From Pseudomonas sp. FP1742 (GTDB taxonomy: Bacteria > Pseudomonadota > Gammaproteobacteria > Pseudomonadales > Pseudomonadaceae), in the NCBI RefSeq assembly GCF_030687145.1, contig NZ_CP117460.1:744001-808000 (forward strand): 64,000 nucleotides of DNA, written 5' to 3'. The notes under the pieces were generated by a model that saw only the letters and a list, made by a program, of their open reading frames with translations, was not told where the DNA came from and did no database searches. Positions 9,520 to 18,507 of the stretch are shown one piece after another. The number at the start of each line of letters is the position of its first letter. Within the stretch, counting starts at the first letter, position 1. A program made the translations under genes and the position numbers.

Positions 9520-10587
9520 ATGCTGGACTGGAAGAACCGCACGGGCAGCGCGCCTGAGCGTGCCGCTGAACCGAAATCGGCCACCCGCAGTTATTTTGGT
9601 GGTCTGTTGTTCAGTCGGGCGCTGGCTACTCTGATTGGCCTTTACCTGTTGGTGGCTATCGCGCTGGGCTGGTACTGGAGCCAGGAGCCCGCGCTCTTTC
9701 CGGTTCAGCAAAATGCCCAGGTGGCAGCCGAGAAAGAAGGCAAGCAGATGGTCGTCGGGTACACCACGGTGGAAACCCTCAAGACCGTCGCCGGTACCTT
9801 GCTGACCAAACCGGGTGGCTATATTTCCAACGACCGTTTCCCGCCGGGTCTGTGGATGGACAACATGCCGAGCTGGGAATATGGCGTGCTGGTCCAGGTC
9901 CGCGACCTGAGCCGTGCGCTGCGTAAAGACTTCGCCCGCTCCCAGTCGCAGTCCGCCGAAGACGCCGACCTGGCCAAGGCCGAGCCGCGCTTCAACTTCG
10001 ACAACAAGAGCTGGGTGCTGCCGTCCAGTGAGTCCGAGTATCAGGAAGGCATCAACTCCCTGAGCCGCTATCAGGCACGCCTGTCGGGTCCTGACCAGAA
10101 GAGCGCGCTGTTCTACGCCCGCGCCGACAACCTGAACAACTGGCTGGGTGATGTAGGGACTCGTCTGGGTTCGCTGTCGCAGCGGCTGTCGGCCAGCGTT
10201 GGCCGGGTCAAGCTCAACACCGCGCTGAAAACCGAAGCCCCGGTGCTCGGTCAGGTGCCGCAGGTTGACGAAGAAGTCGTTGAAACCCCGTGGATGCAGA
10301 TCGATAACGTGTTCTACGAAGCCCGTGGTCAGGCCTGGGCGTTGTCCCATCTGCTGCGCGCCATCGAAGTCGACTTCGCCGATGTGCTGGCGAAGAAAAA
10401 CGCCACGGTCAGCGTGCGCCAGATCATCCGTGAGCTGGAGGCCTCGCAAGAGCCGGTCTGGAGCCCGATGATCCTCAACGGCAGCGGCTTCGGTGTGCTG
10501 GCCAACCACTCGCTGGTCATGGCCAATTACATCTCCCGGGCCAACGCCGCAGTGATCGACTTGCGTCAACTGCTCAATCAGGGCTGA
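9520..10587 (+). CDS. DUF2333 family membrane-anchored protein
   Basis: 355 aa with one membrane helix near the N-terminus (~28-50, LFSRALATLIGLYLLVAIALGWYW) and a large remaining domain rich in helices. The family is conserved in pseudomonads and other gamma-proteobacteria but its function is unknown. AAAGGA precedes ATG 9520. Its stop is 3 bases from the NUDIX gene start, so the two are probably co-translated. The 290-bp space upstream, shared with the divergent gcbA, must hold both promoters; I could not fix one by eye. Confidence 0.85.
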   Translation: MLDWKNRTGSAPERAAEPKSATRSYFGGLLFSRALATLIGLYLLVAIALGWYWSQEPALFPVQQNAQVAAEKEGKQMVVGYTTVETLKTVAGTLLTKPGGYISNDRFPPGLWMDNMPSWEYGVLVQVRDLSRALRKDFARSQSQSAEDADLAKAEPRFNFDNKSWVLPSSESEYQEGINSLSRYQARLSGPDQKSALFYARADNLNNWLGDVGTRLGSLSQRLSASVGRVKLNTALKTEAPVLGQVPQVDEEVVETPWMQIDNVFYEARGQAWALSHLLRAIEVDFADVLAKKNATVSVRQIIRELEASQEPVWSPMILNGSGFGVLANHSLVMANYISRANAAVIDLRQLLNQG

Positions 10588-10590
10588 GTC

Positions 10591-11148
10591 ATGGTAGATA
10601 GCGCTAAAGAGGCCGCCCACCGCGCGGCTTCCGATGCCGAACAGATCGCCTGGGTCGACGAGCAGGACAACCTGCTCGGCGCTCTGGTGCGCTCCGACCT
10701 GCGTGAGCGTGGGCTGATCGGGCGCGGCACCTACATCATGCTGTTCAATTCTGCCGGCGAGCTGTGCGTACATCGGCGCACCCTGAGCAAAGCGATATAC
10801 CCCGGTTACTGGGACGTGGCGGCCGGTGGCATGGTGCAGGCCACCGAGACCTACGCCGAATCGGCGGCCCGTGAGCTGGAAGAAGAGCTGGGGGTGAGCG
10901 GTGTGGAACTGACCGCCCATGATCACTTTTACTTTGAAGACACCGGCAACCGGCTCTGGTGTTCGGCGTTTTCGGCGGTGTGGGATGGCCCGTTGATCCT
11001 GCAGCCGGAAGAAGTGCTCGAAGCGCGCTTCATCCCGATCGATCAGGTTCTGTGGGAAATCCAGCAGAAGCCGTACTGCCCGGACTCTCTGGCGGCGTTG
11101 AAGCGCTATCTTCGCGCCCAAGGGGATGACGTCGCAAAAGAGCTGTAA
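10591..11148 (+). CDS. NUDIX hydrolase
   Basis: A 185-aa NUDIX hydrolase. The box is complete: G-G-M-V-Q-A-T-E, seven residues, then RELEEELGV (~residues 90-113). The N-terminal VDEQDNLLGALVRSDLRERGLIGR and FEDTGNRLWCSAFSAVWDG resemble the YfcD / isopentenyl-isomerase-like subgroup; the substrate is not predictable. It follows the DUF2333 gene by 3 bases and is followed ~175 bp later by the YciH gene. Confidence 0.88.
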   Translation: MVDSAKEAAHRAASDAEQIAWVDEQDNLLGALVRSDLRERGLIGRGTYIMLFNSAGELCVHRRTLSKAIYPGYWDVAAGGMVQATETYAESAARELEEELGVSGVELTAHDHFYFEDTGNRLWCSAFSAVWDGPLILQPEEVLEARFIPIDQVLWEIQQKPYCPDSLAALKRYLRAQGDDVAKEL

Positions 11149-11323
11149 ATTGGCGCCGATTGGCTCTTAGCAAGTCGGCTTTTTGCCGTTACACTGCGCG
11201 ACCTTTTCAAGCTGAACCGGCAGTGCCCGGCTCAGTAGCGCTGCCCCTGCCTGAGTGGGGCTTCGCGGTCGATAACCTTGCCCAAGGTTGCGGCCAGTCT
11301 TTGTCCTCCCAAGAGGATTGCCG

Positions 11324-11695
11324 GTGGCCAAAAAAGCCGCATCCTTCGCCGCCCTTGGTGGGCTGGTATTTTCCACCGACGCAGGTCGTCATTGCCCGGA
11401 TTGTCGTCAACCGGTGGATGCCTGCATCTGTAAACAAACCGTTATCCCGGCCGGCGACGGCATTGCTCGCGTGCGTCGCGAAAGCAAGGGCCGTGGCGGC
11501 AAGACGGTGACGACCATCACCGGCGTGCCGTTGGCCGAAGACGCACTCAAGGAACTGGCCACCACGTTGAAGAAACGTTGCGGGACCGGTGGGGCGTTGA
11601 AAGACGGAATCATCGAAATCCAGGGCGATCATGTCGAGCTACTCTTGGCCGAGCTGATCAAACACGGTTTCAAAGCGAAGAAGTCCGGCGGCTAG
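11324..11695 (+). CDS. yciH: Translation initiation factor SUI1/YciH family protein
   Basis: 123 aa from a GTG start at 11324, preceded by AGAGGA; an in-frame ATG 36 bases earlier lacks support. An N-terminal zinc-ribbon-like segment (HCPDCRQPVDACIC) is followed by the SUI1/eIF1-like fold with VRRESKGRGGKTVTTITGVP and the C-terminal ELIKHGFKAKK. Bacterial YciH is thought to act on start-codon fidelity. It sits in the same neighbourhood as in P. aeruginosa, just before speA. Confidence 0.9.
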   Translation: MAKKAASFAALGGLVFSTDAGRHCPDCRQPVDACICKQTVIPAGDGIARVRRESKGRGGKTVTTITGVPLAEDALKELATTLKKRCGTGGALKDGIIEIQGDHVELLLAELIKHGFKAKKSGG

Positions 11696-11699
11696 CAGC

Positions 11700-11777
11700 C
11701 TCTGTGAAAACCACCCGCGGCTTGATCCAGTCCTGATTTCATCGTGGTCTGGCGTCGTCTCCATGGTTTTCACAGAG
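11700..11777. repeat. 14-bp perfect inverted repeat flanking a 50-bp centre
   Basis: CTCTGTGAAAACCA (11700-11713) is repeated inverted as TGGTTTTCACAGAG (11764-11777). It begins 5 bases after the yciH stop. No T-run follows, so it is not a standard terminator; it looks more like a small dispersed element or a long hairpin in the speA leader. Confidence 0.6.
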
Positions 11778-11809
11778 CCTGTTCATGACCGGTTTCTAAA
11801 CTCACTGCG

Positions 11810-11836
11810 GTCAGCGAGGTCTACCCCCTCGTTGAC
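11810..11836 (+). terminator. Strong hairpin before speA, possible yciH terminator
   Basis: GTCAGCGAGG (11810-11819) pairs over 10 bases, with one G-U, with CCTCGTTGAC (11827-11836). It is followed by a T-rich stretch (CATTTTCATTCTTT). Either it terminates yciH transcription or it is a leader structure of speA, 80 bases before its start. Confidence 0.5.
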
Positions 11837-11915
11837 GAACCGTCATTTTCATTCTTTAGACTGCGCCGGCCTGAACTCAAGGCGACGCTCTATGACTTCT
11901 TTATAGGGGACTTCG

Positions 11916-13829
11916 ATGTCCGTACGACGCACACGCAAAGACGATGGCAGCCAATGGACAGTTGCGGACAGCCGCAGTGTTTACGGGATTCGCCATTGGG
12001 GGGCCGGGTATTTCGCGATCAATGACGCCGGTCGCGTCGAAGTTCGTCCGAACGGCCCGACCAGTTCGCCTATCGACCTGTTCGAGCAAGTCGACCAATT
12101 GCGCAAAAGCGGTTTGTCCTTGCCGCTGCTGGTGCGTTTCCCAGACATCCTGCAAGACCGCGTGCGTCAGCTGACCGGTGCGTTCGACGCCAACATCGAG
12201 CGCCTGGAATACCAGAGCAAGTACACCGCGCTGTACCCGATCAAGGTCAACCAGCAGGAAGCGGTGATCGAAAACATCATCGCCACCCAGAACGTATCGA
12301 TCGGTCTGGAGGCCGGCTCCAAGCCTGAGCTGCTGGCGGTACTGGCGTTGGCGCCGAAGGGCGGCACCATTGTCTGCAACGGTTACAAGGACCGCGAGTT
12401 CATCCGTCTGGCGCTGATGGGCCAGAAGCTGGGCCACAACGTGTTCATCGTGATCGAGAAAGAATCCGAAGTCGGTCTGGTGATCGAAGAAGCGGCGTCG
12501 CTCAAGGTCAAGCCTCAGGTCGGCCTGCGTGTGCGTCTGTCGTCCCTGGCGTCGAGCAAGTGGGCAGACACCGGTGGCGAAAAATCCAAGTTCGGCCTGT
12601 CGGCGGCGCAACTGCTGTCGGTGGTCGAGCGTTTCCGTGCCGCTGGCCTGGACCAGGGCATTCGCCTGCTGCACTTCCACATGGGTTCGCAGATCGCCAA
12701 CCTGGCGGACTACCAGCACGGCTTCAAGGAAGCGATTCGTTACTACGGCGAACTGCGCAACCTTGGCCTGCCGGTGGATCACATCGACGTTGGCGGCGGT
12801 CTGGGCGTGGACTACGACGGTACGCACTCGCGTAACGCCAGTTCGATCAACTACGACATGGACGATTACGCCGGTGTCGTGGTCGGGATGCTCAAGGAGT
12901 TCTGCGACGCGCAGAGTCTGCCGCACCCGAACATCTTCTCTGAAAGCGGCCGCTCCCTGACCGCCCACCACGCGATGCTGGTGGTGCAGGTGACCGACGT
13001 CGAGAAACACAACGACGACGTGCCGAAGATCGACAACAAGGAAGAGCTGCCGGAAACCGTGCAGTGGCTGGTTGACCTGCTCGGCCCGACCGACATCGAA
13101 ATGGTCACCGAGACCTACTGGCGCGCCACGCACTACATGAGCGACGTGGCCACCCAATACGCCGATGGCAAGCTGACCCTGGCGCAAAAAGCCCTGGCCG
13201 AGCAATGCTACTTCGCCGTTTGCCGCCGCCTGCACAACTCGTTGAAGGCCCGTCAGCGTTCCCACCGTCAGGTGCTCGACGAACTCAACGACAAGCTGGC
13301 CGACAAGTACATCTGCAACTTCTCGGTATTCCAGAGCCTGCCGGACACCTGGGCCATCGGCCAGGTCCTGCCGATCCTGCCGCTGCACCGTCTCGACGAA
13401 GAGCCGCTGCGCCGTGCCGTGCTGCAAGACCTGACCTGCGACTCCGACGGCAAGATCAAGCAGTACGTCGACGAGCAGAGCATCGAGACCAGCCTGCCGG
13501 TACACGGTTTGAACGAAGGCGAAGACTATCTGCTGGGGATCTTCCTGGTGGGTGCCTACCAGGAAATTCTTGGCGACATGCACAACCTGTTCGGCGACAC
13601 CGACTCGGTGAACATCTATCAGAACGCCGACGGCAGTGTGTACCACGCCGGTATCGAGACCCACGACACCATCGAAGACATGCTGCGTTATGTGCACTTG
13701 TCGCCGGAAGAGCTGATGACCCACTACCGCGACAAGTGCGCCAGTGCCCGCATCAGCGCCGCCGAGCGCACCCAGTTCCTCGATGCCTTGCGTCTGGGCC
13801 TGACCCGTTCGTCTTACCTGTCTTCTTGA
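11916..13829 (+). CDS. speA: Biosynthetic arginine decarboxylase
   Basis: A 637-aa PLP-dependent fold-III decarboxylase that converts arginine to agmatine for putrescine synthesis. The PLP lysine lies in [13 protein letters not shown] (Lys ~110); further family segments are [26 protein letters not shown], and [11 protein letters not shown] near the active site. Length matches SpeA (~636-660 aa). AGGGGACTTCG precedes the ATG. It appears monocistronic: a hairpin lies before it and a separate inverted repeat (GAAATGACC/GGTCATTTC, 13923-13983) follows it. Confidence 0.96.
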   Translation: MSVRRTRKDDGSQWTVADSRSVYGIRHWGAGYFAINDAGRVEVRPNGPTSSPIDLFEQVDQLRKSGLSLPLLVRFPDILQDRVRQLTGAFDANIERLEYQSKYTALYPIKVNQQEAVIENIIATQNVSIGLEAGSKPELLAVLALAPKGGTIVCNGYKDREFIRLALMGQKLGHNVFIVIEKESEVGLVIEEAASLKVKPQVGLRVRLSSLASSKWADTGGEKSKFGLSAAQLLSVVERFRAAGLDQGIRLLHFHMGSQIANLADYQHGFKEAIRYYGELRNLGLPVDHIDVGGGLGVDYDGTHSRNASSINYDMDDYAGVVVGMLKEFCDAQSLPHPNIFSESGRSLTAHHAMLVVQVTDVEKHNDDVPKIDNKEELPETVQWLVDLLGPTDIEMVTETYWRATHYMSDVATQYADGKLTLAQKALAEQCYFAVCRRLHNSLKARQRSHRQVLDELNDKLADKYICNFSVFQSLPDTWAIGQVLPILPLHRLDEEPLRRAVLQDLTCDSDGKIKQYVDEQSIETSLPVHGLNEGEDYLLGIFLVGAYQEILGDMHNLFGDTDSVNIYQNADGSVYHAGIETHDTIEDMLRYVHLSPEELMTHYRDKCASARISAAERTQFLDALRLGLTRSSYLSS

Positions 13830-13922
13830 GGTAAGGCACCGCGCCCATCGGGTTGTCTGAAAATTCTCCACACGTTGCGGAAATTTCAGATGACCTGGTG
13901 CGGTGTTTCTCTCTTTTCAAGC

Positions 13923-13983
13923 GAAATGACCCGCAGACCGGGCTATCCAAGCGATGCGGTCTTCTTTTCACGTAGGTCATTTC
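13923..13983. terminator. Inverted repeat downstream of speA
   Basis: GAAATGACC at 13923-13931 and GGTCATTTC at 13975-13983 enclose a shorter GACCG/CGGTC pair followed by TCTTCTTTTC. The nested hairpin with its T-rich tail is the best terminator candidate for speA. Confidence 0.5.
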
Positions 13984-14062
13984 CTAAGTTGTACTTCGGC
14001 ACTCTACTCGGCCATGTCTCTCAGCGAGAATCCCCGGCCGCCCCTCCTGTAGAGAATCGCCG

Positions 14063-15388
14063 ATGTTCGATTCAGTCAACGAGCCGTCATTTCGTCTGGA
14101 TATAGCGGGTCTGCCCGACTCCTTTGAGGTCTTGGCCTTTACCGGTAGTGAAGCCATCAGCGAGCCTTTCGCGTTCGATGTGGATCTGCTGAACGATGAT
14201 CCGACGCTGGACCTTGCAAGCCTGCTGTACCGCTCGGCCTTTTTGCACTTCGGGCCCGAGGGCGAGGGCATTCACGGGCAATTGCTTGGCCTGGTTCAAC
14301 TTGGCCATGGCGACGAGCCCGGGCTTTGTCGTGTGCGTCTGGGCCCCAGGCTGGCTTGTCTGGCCCAGCGCTTCAACCAGCGAATTTTCAGCGATCGCAC
14401 GGTGCCGGAGATTCTCGCTCAGGTGCTCAAGGAGCATGGCATTGCCGGCAAGGAGTGTTGTCGCTTCGACCTGAGCGGTGATTACCCTCCCCGTGATTTC
14501 TGCACGCAGTATCGGGAATCGGACCTGCAATTTCTCCAGCGTCTATGCGCCCAGGAACGGCTTCATTACTACTTCGAGCACCGCGCGCGGGGGCACTGTC
14601 TGGTCTTGGGCGACGGCCTGGGGCAGTTTCGCCGTGGCGAAGTAAGGCGCCTTGAGGATGAGATCGAACGACCGGGTGTGCATCAGTTCAAGCTTCATGG
14701 CTGCGGGCAGGTCGCCGAGGCGCAGACGAACCTGCCAACGCTGCGCAGCGGTCAACTGATGCCGTTGTCCGGTCATTCGTGTGCGGACTGGAATCGTCCC
14801 TGGCTAGTGACCCATGTCGAGCATCAGGGAGGACAGCAGCCAGACTTTTTGTATCGCAACCAGTTGCGCGTGGTTGCGCAGGAAGTGCCTTTGGTGTCGG
14901 CTCATTCGGTTATGAAACCGAGGATGCCCAGCCTGCAGCGGGGATGGGTAGTCGACGTCGGTGAGTCTCACCCCGATCCCTCCAGACCGGTTGCCGTGCA
15001 GTTTGACTGGCTTTATCAGGGCGAAGGCGCAACCCCCAGCCATTGTTGGTTGCCGTTGTCTTGCGAGCTGGAAAGTGCGGGTGTCGTGCCCTTGAGTGAA
15101 GGGGCGCAAGTGCTGGTGAGCTTTATCGAAGGCGATCCTGATCAACCCCTGATCAGCGGATTTCTTCCCAGGTCGCCATCCAGCACCAAGACGGTCATAT
15201 CCGACCTGCTATCGGCCTCGACGACTGAAACCAACCGCGCGAATGATGGTTTATCGGGCTTGCTGCAATCCGGCGAACCGTTGGTGCTTCTGTGCCTGCT
15301 GCCCGGCGGGGGGAGTTTCAGTCATTGCGCGCAATCGCTTTGCACTTGCCGGGCAGCGATGCGGCTTGGCCAGAGCGGTGCGGCATGA
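14063..15388 (+). CDS. vgrG: Short type VI secretion VgrG spike protein
   Basis: 441 aa, with the gp27-like region (N-terminal FRLDIAGLPDSFEVLAFTGSEAISEPFAFDVDL pattern to ~residue 300; ESDLQFLQRLCAQERLHYYFEH is typical) and a gp5-like OB fold (~310-385, ending LVSFIEGDPDQPLISGFL). It then stops after ~55 residues instead of carrying the usual beta-helical needle. The tail is odd: it holds LLPGGGSFSHC, reminiscent of the PGGGGFNE region of longer VgrGs, then CAQSLCTCR, a cysteine cluster. It overlaps the DUF4123 gene by ATGA. No other type VI genes are nearby, so it would depend on a secretion apparatus encoded elsewhere. Confidence 0.85.
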   Translation: MFDSVNEPSFRLDIAGLPDSFEVLAFTGSEAISEPFAFDVDLLNDDPTLDLASLLYRSAFLHFGPEGEGIHGQLLGLVQLGHGDEPGLCRVRLGPRLACLAQRFNQRIFSDRTVPEILAQVLKEHGIAGKECCRFDLSGDYPPRDFCTQYRESDLQFLQRLCAQERLHYYFEHRARGHCLVLGDGLGQFRRGEVRRLEDEIERPGVHQFKLHGCGQVAEAQTNLPTLRSGQLMPLSGHSCADWNRPWLVTHVEHQGGQQPDFLYRNQLRVVAQEVPLVSAHSVMKPRMPSLQRGWVVDVGESHPDPSRPVAVQFDWLYQGEGATPSHCWLPLSCELESAGVVPLSEGAQVLVSFIEGDPDQPLISGFLPRSPSSTKTVISDLLSASTTETNRANDGLSGLLQSGEPLVLLCLLPGGGSFSHCAQSLCTCRAAMRLGQSGAA

Positions 15389-16182
15389 GCGCCGTTCAGG
15401 CGTGCGACCCGGCCCCGCAATGGCTGTTGCTCGATGTGCCGGGGGAGCCGCAGAGCGGCGCTTTGCTGCGACGACAATTTGCTCATGCCCGATGGTTCTG
15501 GCTGTTCGAAGGCACTGAGTTTCATCCGTTGCGTGAGCGCGGACCGGCGTTGGTCGACCTTCGCGAATGCCCCGCACTGGCTGAGCTGTACCCAATGGAA
15601 CCCCACCTCTGGAGCGGCTTGTTGTTGGTCAGCGAAGCCTCTTCATCGCAGTTGCTGGAGCATTTGCGGCGCATGCTCACCGTCACCTTCAGTCTGCATC
15701 ACCGGGCTTTGTTGAATTTCTATAACCCTCAAACGGCGAGTTATTTTTTTGATGCCTGCGATGCCCAGGAGCTCAGTCGCTGGCTCGGCCCGATCGACCA
15801 GCTGCGCTGGTTTGGCGGCACGTGGGCCGACCGGGCCATTGGCTGTCTGGGCTGGCAGCAGTTGTTCAATCCGCGGCTTGCCGTCAGGCCGCTGGCCATC
15901 GAAGAAAACCTCAGCCCGCGTCAGCGAGACACCTTGCAGACCTGCCTGCTGGAGCAGCATGCCTGGCGCTGGAGCCGATCCATCGGCACCGACTACAACA
16001 GCTTGTGGGCTCACCTGCAGGAAGGGCTGGCGCTGGGTTTCAGCGAACGCCCGGTGCTCGATGGCTGGTTATGGCTGCGCTTGCAGCATCCTGACGCCGT
16101 GCCCCGGCAGCCATTGCCGGGAGTCACCCAGCAGGAGCGTCTCGATAGCCTGCGCAACCTGTGGCAGAACGATCGACCCTGA
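15385..16182 (+). CDS. DUF4123 domain type VI adaptor/chaperone
   Basis: 265 aa. The N-terminal half (WLLLDVPGEPQ, LFEGTEFHPLRERGPALVDL, WSGLLLVS, LLEHLRRMLTV, LNFYNPQTASYFF) has the typical DUF4123 pattern; such proteins load effectors onto their cognate VgrG. ATG 15385 lies inside the vgrG stop (ATGA), so translation is coupled. An open frame continues 31 codons upstream but only overlaps vgrG. The gene next to such adaptors normally encodes the effector; here the next gene is a convergent MATE transporter 21 bases away, so no effector is present. Confidence 0.85.
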   Translation: MSAVQACDPAPQWLLLDVPGEPQSGALLRRQFAHARWFWLFEGTEFHPLRERGPALVDLRECPALAELYPMEPHLWSGLLLVSEASSSQLLEHLRRMLTVTFSLHHRALLNFYNPQTASYFFDACDAQELSRWLGPIDQLRWFGGTWADRAIGCLGWQQLFNPRLAVRPLAIEENLSPRQRDTLQTCLLEQHAWRWSRSIGTDYNSLWAHLQEGLALGFSERPVLDGWLWLRLQHPDAVPRQPLPGVTQQERLDSLRNLWQNDRP

Positions 16183-16203
16183 ATGGGCTGAAGACCTGCC
16201 TCG

Positions 16204-17544
16204 TCATCCTTTGAACCAGCCGTCATTCTTGTGCAAGTACCAGGCAAACGTGCCAAGGGTCAGGCTGCGCAGCAACATGAACAACAGGAAGGTTATCCAC
16301 AGCCCATGGTTGCCCAAGCCTTGCAGCATCCAGGCGAAGGGCAGCAGCAGGACCATCGTCAACAGCATGCCGTTGCGCATTTCCCGGGCGCGGGTGGCGC
16401 CGATGAACAGGCCGTCGAGCAGGTAACTCCAGACGGCAATCAGCGGCAGCGCGGCGAGGTACGGCAGGTAGATGAAGGCGGTGTCGCGCACGCTCTGGAT
16501 ATTGGTTTGCATCTGGATGAACAGGTGCCCGGCGAACAGAAACAGCAAGGCAAACCCCAGGCTTGCCAGCAACGACCAACCGCATGCCACCACCAGTGAG
16601 CGGCGCAGGGCCTGTCGGTCGCGAGCACCGATGGCGTGTCCGCACAGGGCTTCCACGGCATGGGCCAGACCGTCCAGCGCATGGGCGGTCAGCAGCAGGC
16701 CGTTGAGCAGCAACGCATTGGCGGCGACCGTGGCATCGCCCAGGCGCGCACCCTGTACGGTGATCAGGAAGAACACCGACTGCAACGCCAGGCTGCGAAT
16801 GAATATGTCGCGGTTGACCGCCAGTAACGGGCGCCAGCTCTGCCACAACCTCAGCGCCGCCCAGGCGATATGCCCGGGATAGGCGCGCAGGGCTTTGCGG
16901 GTCATGAACAGGCCGATCAGTGCGCCGGTCCACTCGGCGATCACCGAGGCCCGGGCCGCGCCGACCACGCCCCACTCCAGGCCGAGCACGAACCACAGGT
17001 TCAGCGCGATGTTGACCAGGTTGGTACTCAGCAGAATGGCCAGCGGAGCCCGGGCGTTCTGGGTGCCGAGGAACCAGCCCACCAACGCATAACTGGCCAG
17101 CGCCGCCGGCAGGCCGAACAGCCGTGTGTGGAAGAACTCGCGGGTCAGTTGATCCAGCTCCGCCGACGGTTGCATGAAGTGCAACGCAACCCCGCTCAAC
17201 GGCACGCCCAACGCCCCCAACAGAATGGCCAGGCCCATGGCCAACAACAGACCTTGCAGCAAAATCTGCCGCAACGCAGCGCCATCCCCGCGCCCGGAAG
17301 CCTGGGCGGCGAACCCGGTGGAGCCCATGCGCAGAAAGCCCATGGCCCAGGCGAGAAAGGTATACAGACTGGCGCCCACCGCAACGGCACCCAGCTGATG
17401 AGCGTGGGGCAGGTGGCCGATGACGGTACTGTCGACCAGCGCCACCAGCGGTACGGAAATGTTCGAGAGAATCATCGGGGCGGCGAGCGCCCAGACGCGA
17501 CGATGGGTCGGACGGTCGCGCCAGTCGGCAATCAGGTTGGACAT
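16204..17544 (-). CDS. MATE family efflux transporter (DinF-like)
   Basis: A 446-aa inner-membrane protein with about 12 hydrophobic helices. The MATE signature appears in the first repeat: RVWALAAPMILSNISVPLVALVDSTVIGHL, and in the second repeat LAVNRDIFIRSLALQS. These proteins expel organic cations or drugs with Na+ or H+; sequence resembles the DinF branch. Start at ATG 17542-17544 is supported by AAGGAG; the frame extends 21 codons upstream without reason. It is convergent with the DUF4123 gene. Confidence 0.9.
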   Translation of the reverse strand: MSNLIADWRDRPTHRRVWALAAPMILSNISVPLVALVDSTVIGHLPHAHQLGAVAVGASLYTFLAWAMGFLRMGSTGFAAQASGRGDGAALRQILLQGLLLAMGLAILLGALGVPLSGVALHFMQPSAELDQLTREFFHTRLFGLPAALASYALVGWFLGTQNARAPLAILLSTNLVNIALNLWFVLGLEWGVVGAARASVIAEWTGALIGLFMTRKALRAYPGHIAWAALRLWQSWRPLLAVNRDIFIRSLALQSVFFLITVQGARLGDATVAANALLLNGLLLTAHALDGLAHAVEALCGHAIGARDRQALRRSLVVACGWSLLASLGFALLFLFAGHLFIQMQTNIQSVRDTAFIYLPYLAALPLIAVWSYLLDGLFIGATRAREMRNGMLLTMVLLLPFAWMLQGLGNHGLWITFLLFMLLRSLTLGTFAWYLHKNDGWFKG

Positions 17545-17613
17545 GCAGGCTCCTTGAGGGCGCCTGCATTGTAGCGGCAGGGGAGCGCAATCTATAAGGC
17601 ATCGCAAACCTAA

Positions 17614-17703
17614 TGTGGGAGCGGGCTTGCTCGCAAAGGCGGAGTGTCAGGCGACATCAGTTTCGACTGGACGGCCGTCTTCGCGGGCAAGCCCGCTCCC
17701 ACA
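17614..17703. repeat. REPIN
   Basis: A 90-bp inverted REP pair between the MATE gene start and the end of the small membrane protein gene. The left arm has a CTCGCAAAGG variant; the right arm is TTCGCGGGCAAGCCCGCTCC. Confidence 0.9.
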
Positions 17704-17719
17704 TTGATTGGGGGCAGCC

Positions 17720-18013
17720 TTAGTGAATAATCCAGCTCAACAACCACAACCCCAGCAGTAACCAGATAATCCCCATGATGATCGACGCGTTCATGAACGC
17801 GCGGATCGCCGCCCACAGCAGCATCAGCCCGAGGATCAACGTGATGATGCTGATAATCGAAGTGTCCATGCCCAATGCCTGGGCCAGCCCATCGACAAAA
17901 TTTCTGCTGGCGTTGCTCAACAGATTGAACAGGCCACTGAGGGCATCGACGATAAAGCGAATGACTGAACCGATTGCCTGGCCGAGCCATTCGAAAAAGC
18001 TTTCTACCTGCAT
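17720..18013 (-). CDS. Small two-helix membrane protein
   Basis: 97 aa, function unknown. An amphipathic N-terminus (MQVESFFEWLGQAIGSVIRF) is followed by an Asn/Asp-containing loop and two C-terminal membrane helices (~53-72 IISIITLILGLMLLWAAIRA and ~76-96 IIMGIIWLLLGLWLLSWII). ATG 18011-18013 with AGGA upstream is chosen over a start 47 codons earlier, which would run through a repeat. It is conserved-looking but has no recognised domain. Confidence 0.7.
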   Translation of the reverse strand: MQVESFFEWLGQAIGSVIRFIVDALSGLFNLLSNASRNFVDGLAQALGMDTSIISIITLILGLMLLWAAIRAFMNASIIMGIIWLLLGLWLLSWIIH

Positions 18014-18094
18014 GTGTTCGTCCTGATGGAGTGGTGGCGTGGTTGCCAGATCCGAGCCTTGGGCTATCGATCGTGCTCCCGGGTTCCCGTGGAA

Positions 18095-18112
18095 GCTGCC
18101 GAAGGCTGCGAT
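18095..18112 (+). repeat. Single arm of the GCTGCCGAAGGCTGCGAT repeat family
   Basis: An exact 18-bp copy of the arm found at 4791-4808, followed by T7. No inverted partner lies nearby, so this is a solo copy in the divergent promoter space upstream of the MazG-like gene. Confidence 0.7.
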
Positions 18113-18204
18113 TTTTTTGAGTATGGCGCAAGTACGCAGGCACAACGCTGCCACTTGCCTTCACCCGCCATCCCCCTGAAGCTATACGCCTTCAGGAGAG
18201 CCCG

Positions 18205-18507
18205 ATGAACCTTGTTGAACTGACCGAACGCCTGCACGCCATTCGCGACCGCAATGACTGGCGGCAATTTCACAGCCCGAAAAACCTGGCCATGGCCGCA
18301 AGCGTGGAAATGTCCGAGCTGGTGGAAATCTTCCAGTGGCTGACCGAAGACCAGTCGCGCCAGTTGCCGGCGGACAAACTGGCCCATGCCGGGCAGGAAA
18401 TCGGCGACATTGTGCTGTATCTACTGCTGCTGTGCAGCGAGTTGGGGCTGGACATGAATGAAGTGGTGCGCAGCAAGCTTGCGGACAGCGAACGGCGGTT
18501 CAGCTGA
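18205..18507 (+). CDS. MazG-like nucleotide pyrophosphohydrolase
   Basis: A 100-aa protein of the MazG / RS21-C6 class that hydrolyses (d)NTPs to monophosphates, a nucleotide-pool cleaner. The metal-binding pattern is visible: EMSELVEIFQW (E-x3-E, ~35-45) and EIGDIVLYLLLLC (E-x2-D, ~65-77). It is a single-domain form, unlike the two-domain MazG. GGAG precedes ATG 18205. Its TGA overlaps the ATG of cmoM, so the two genes are translationally coupled. Confidence 0.88.
   Translation: MNLVELTERLHAIRDRNDWRQFHSPKNLAMAASVEMSELVEIFQWLTEDQSRQLPADKLAHAGQEIGDIVLYLLLLCSELGLDMNEVVRSKLADSERRFS

Noticed and set aside
11901..13871. 656-codon minus-strand frame opposite speA
   Set aside because: speA is unambiguous on the plus strand; the opposite frame is open only because of third-position GC bias.
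15292..15384. Upstream start for the DUF4123 adaptor
   Set aside because: The added 31 codons lie entirely within vgrG, and the ATGA overlap at 15385 is a standard coupled start.
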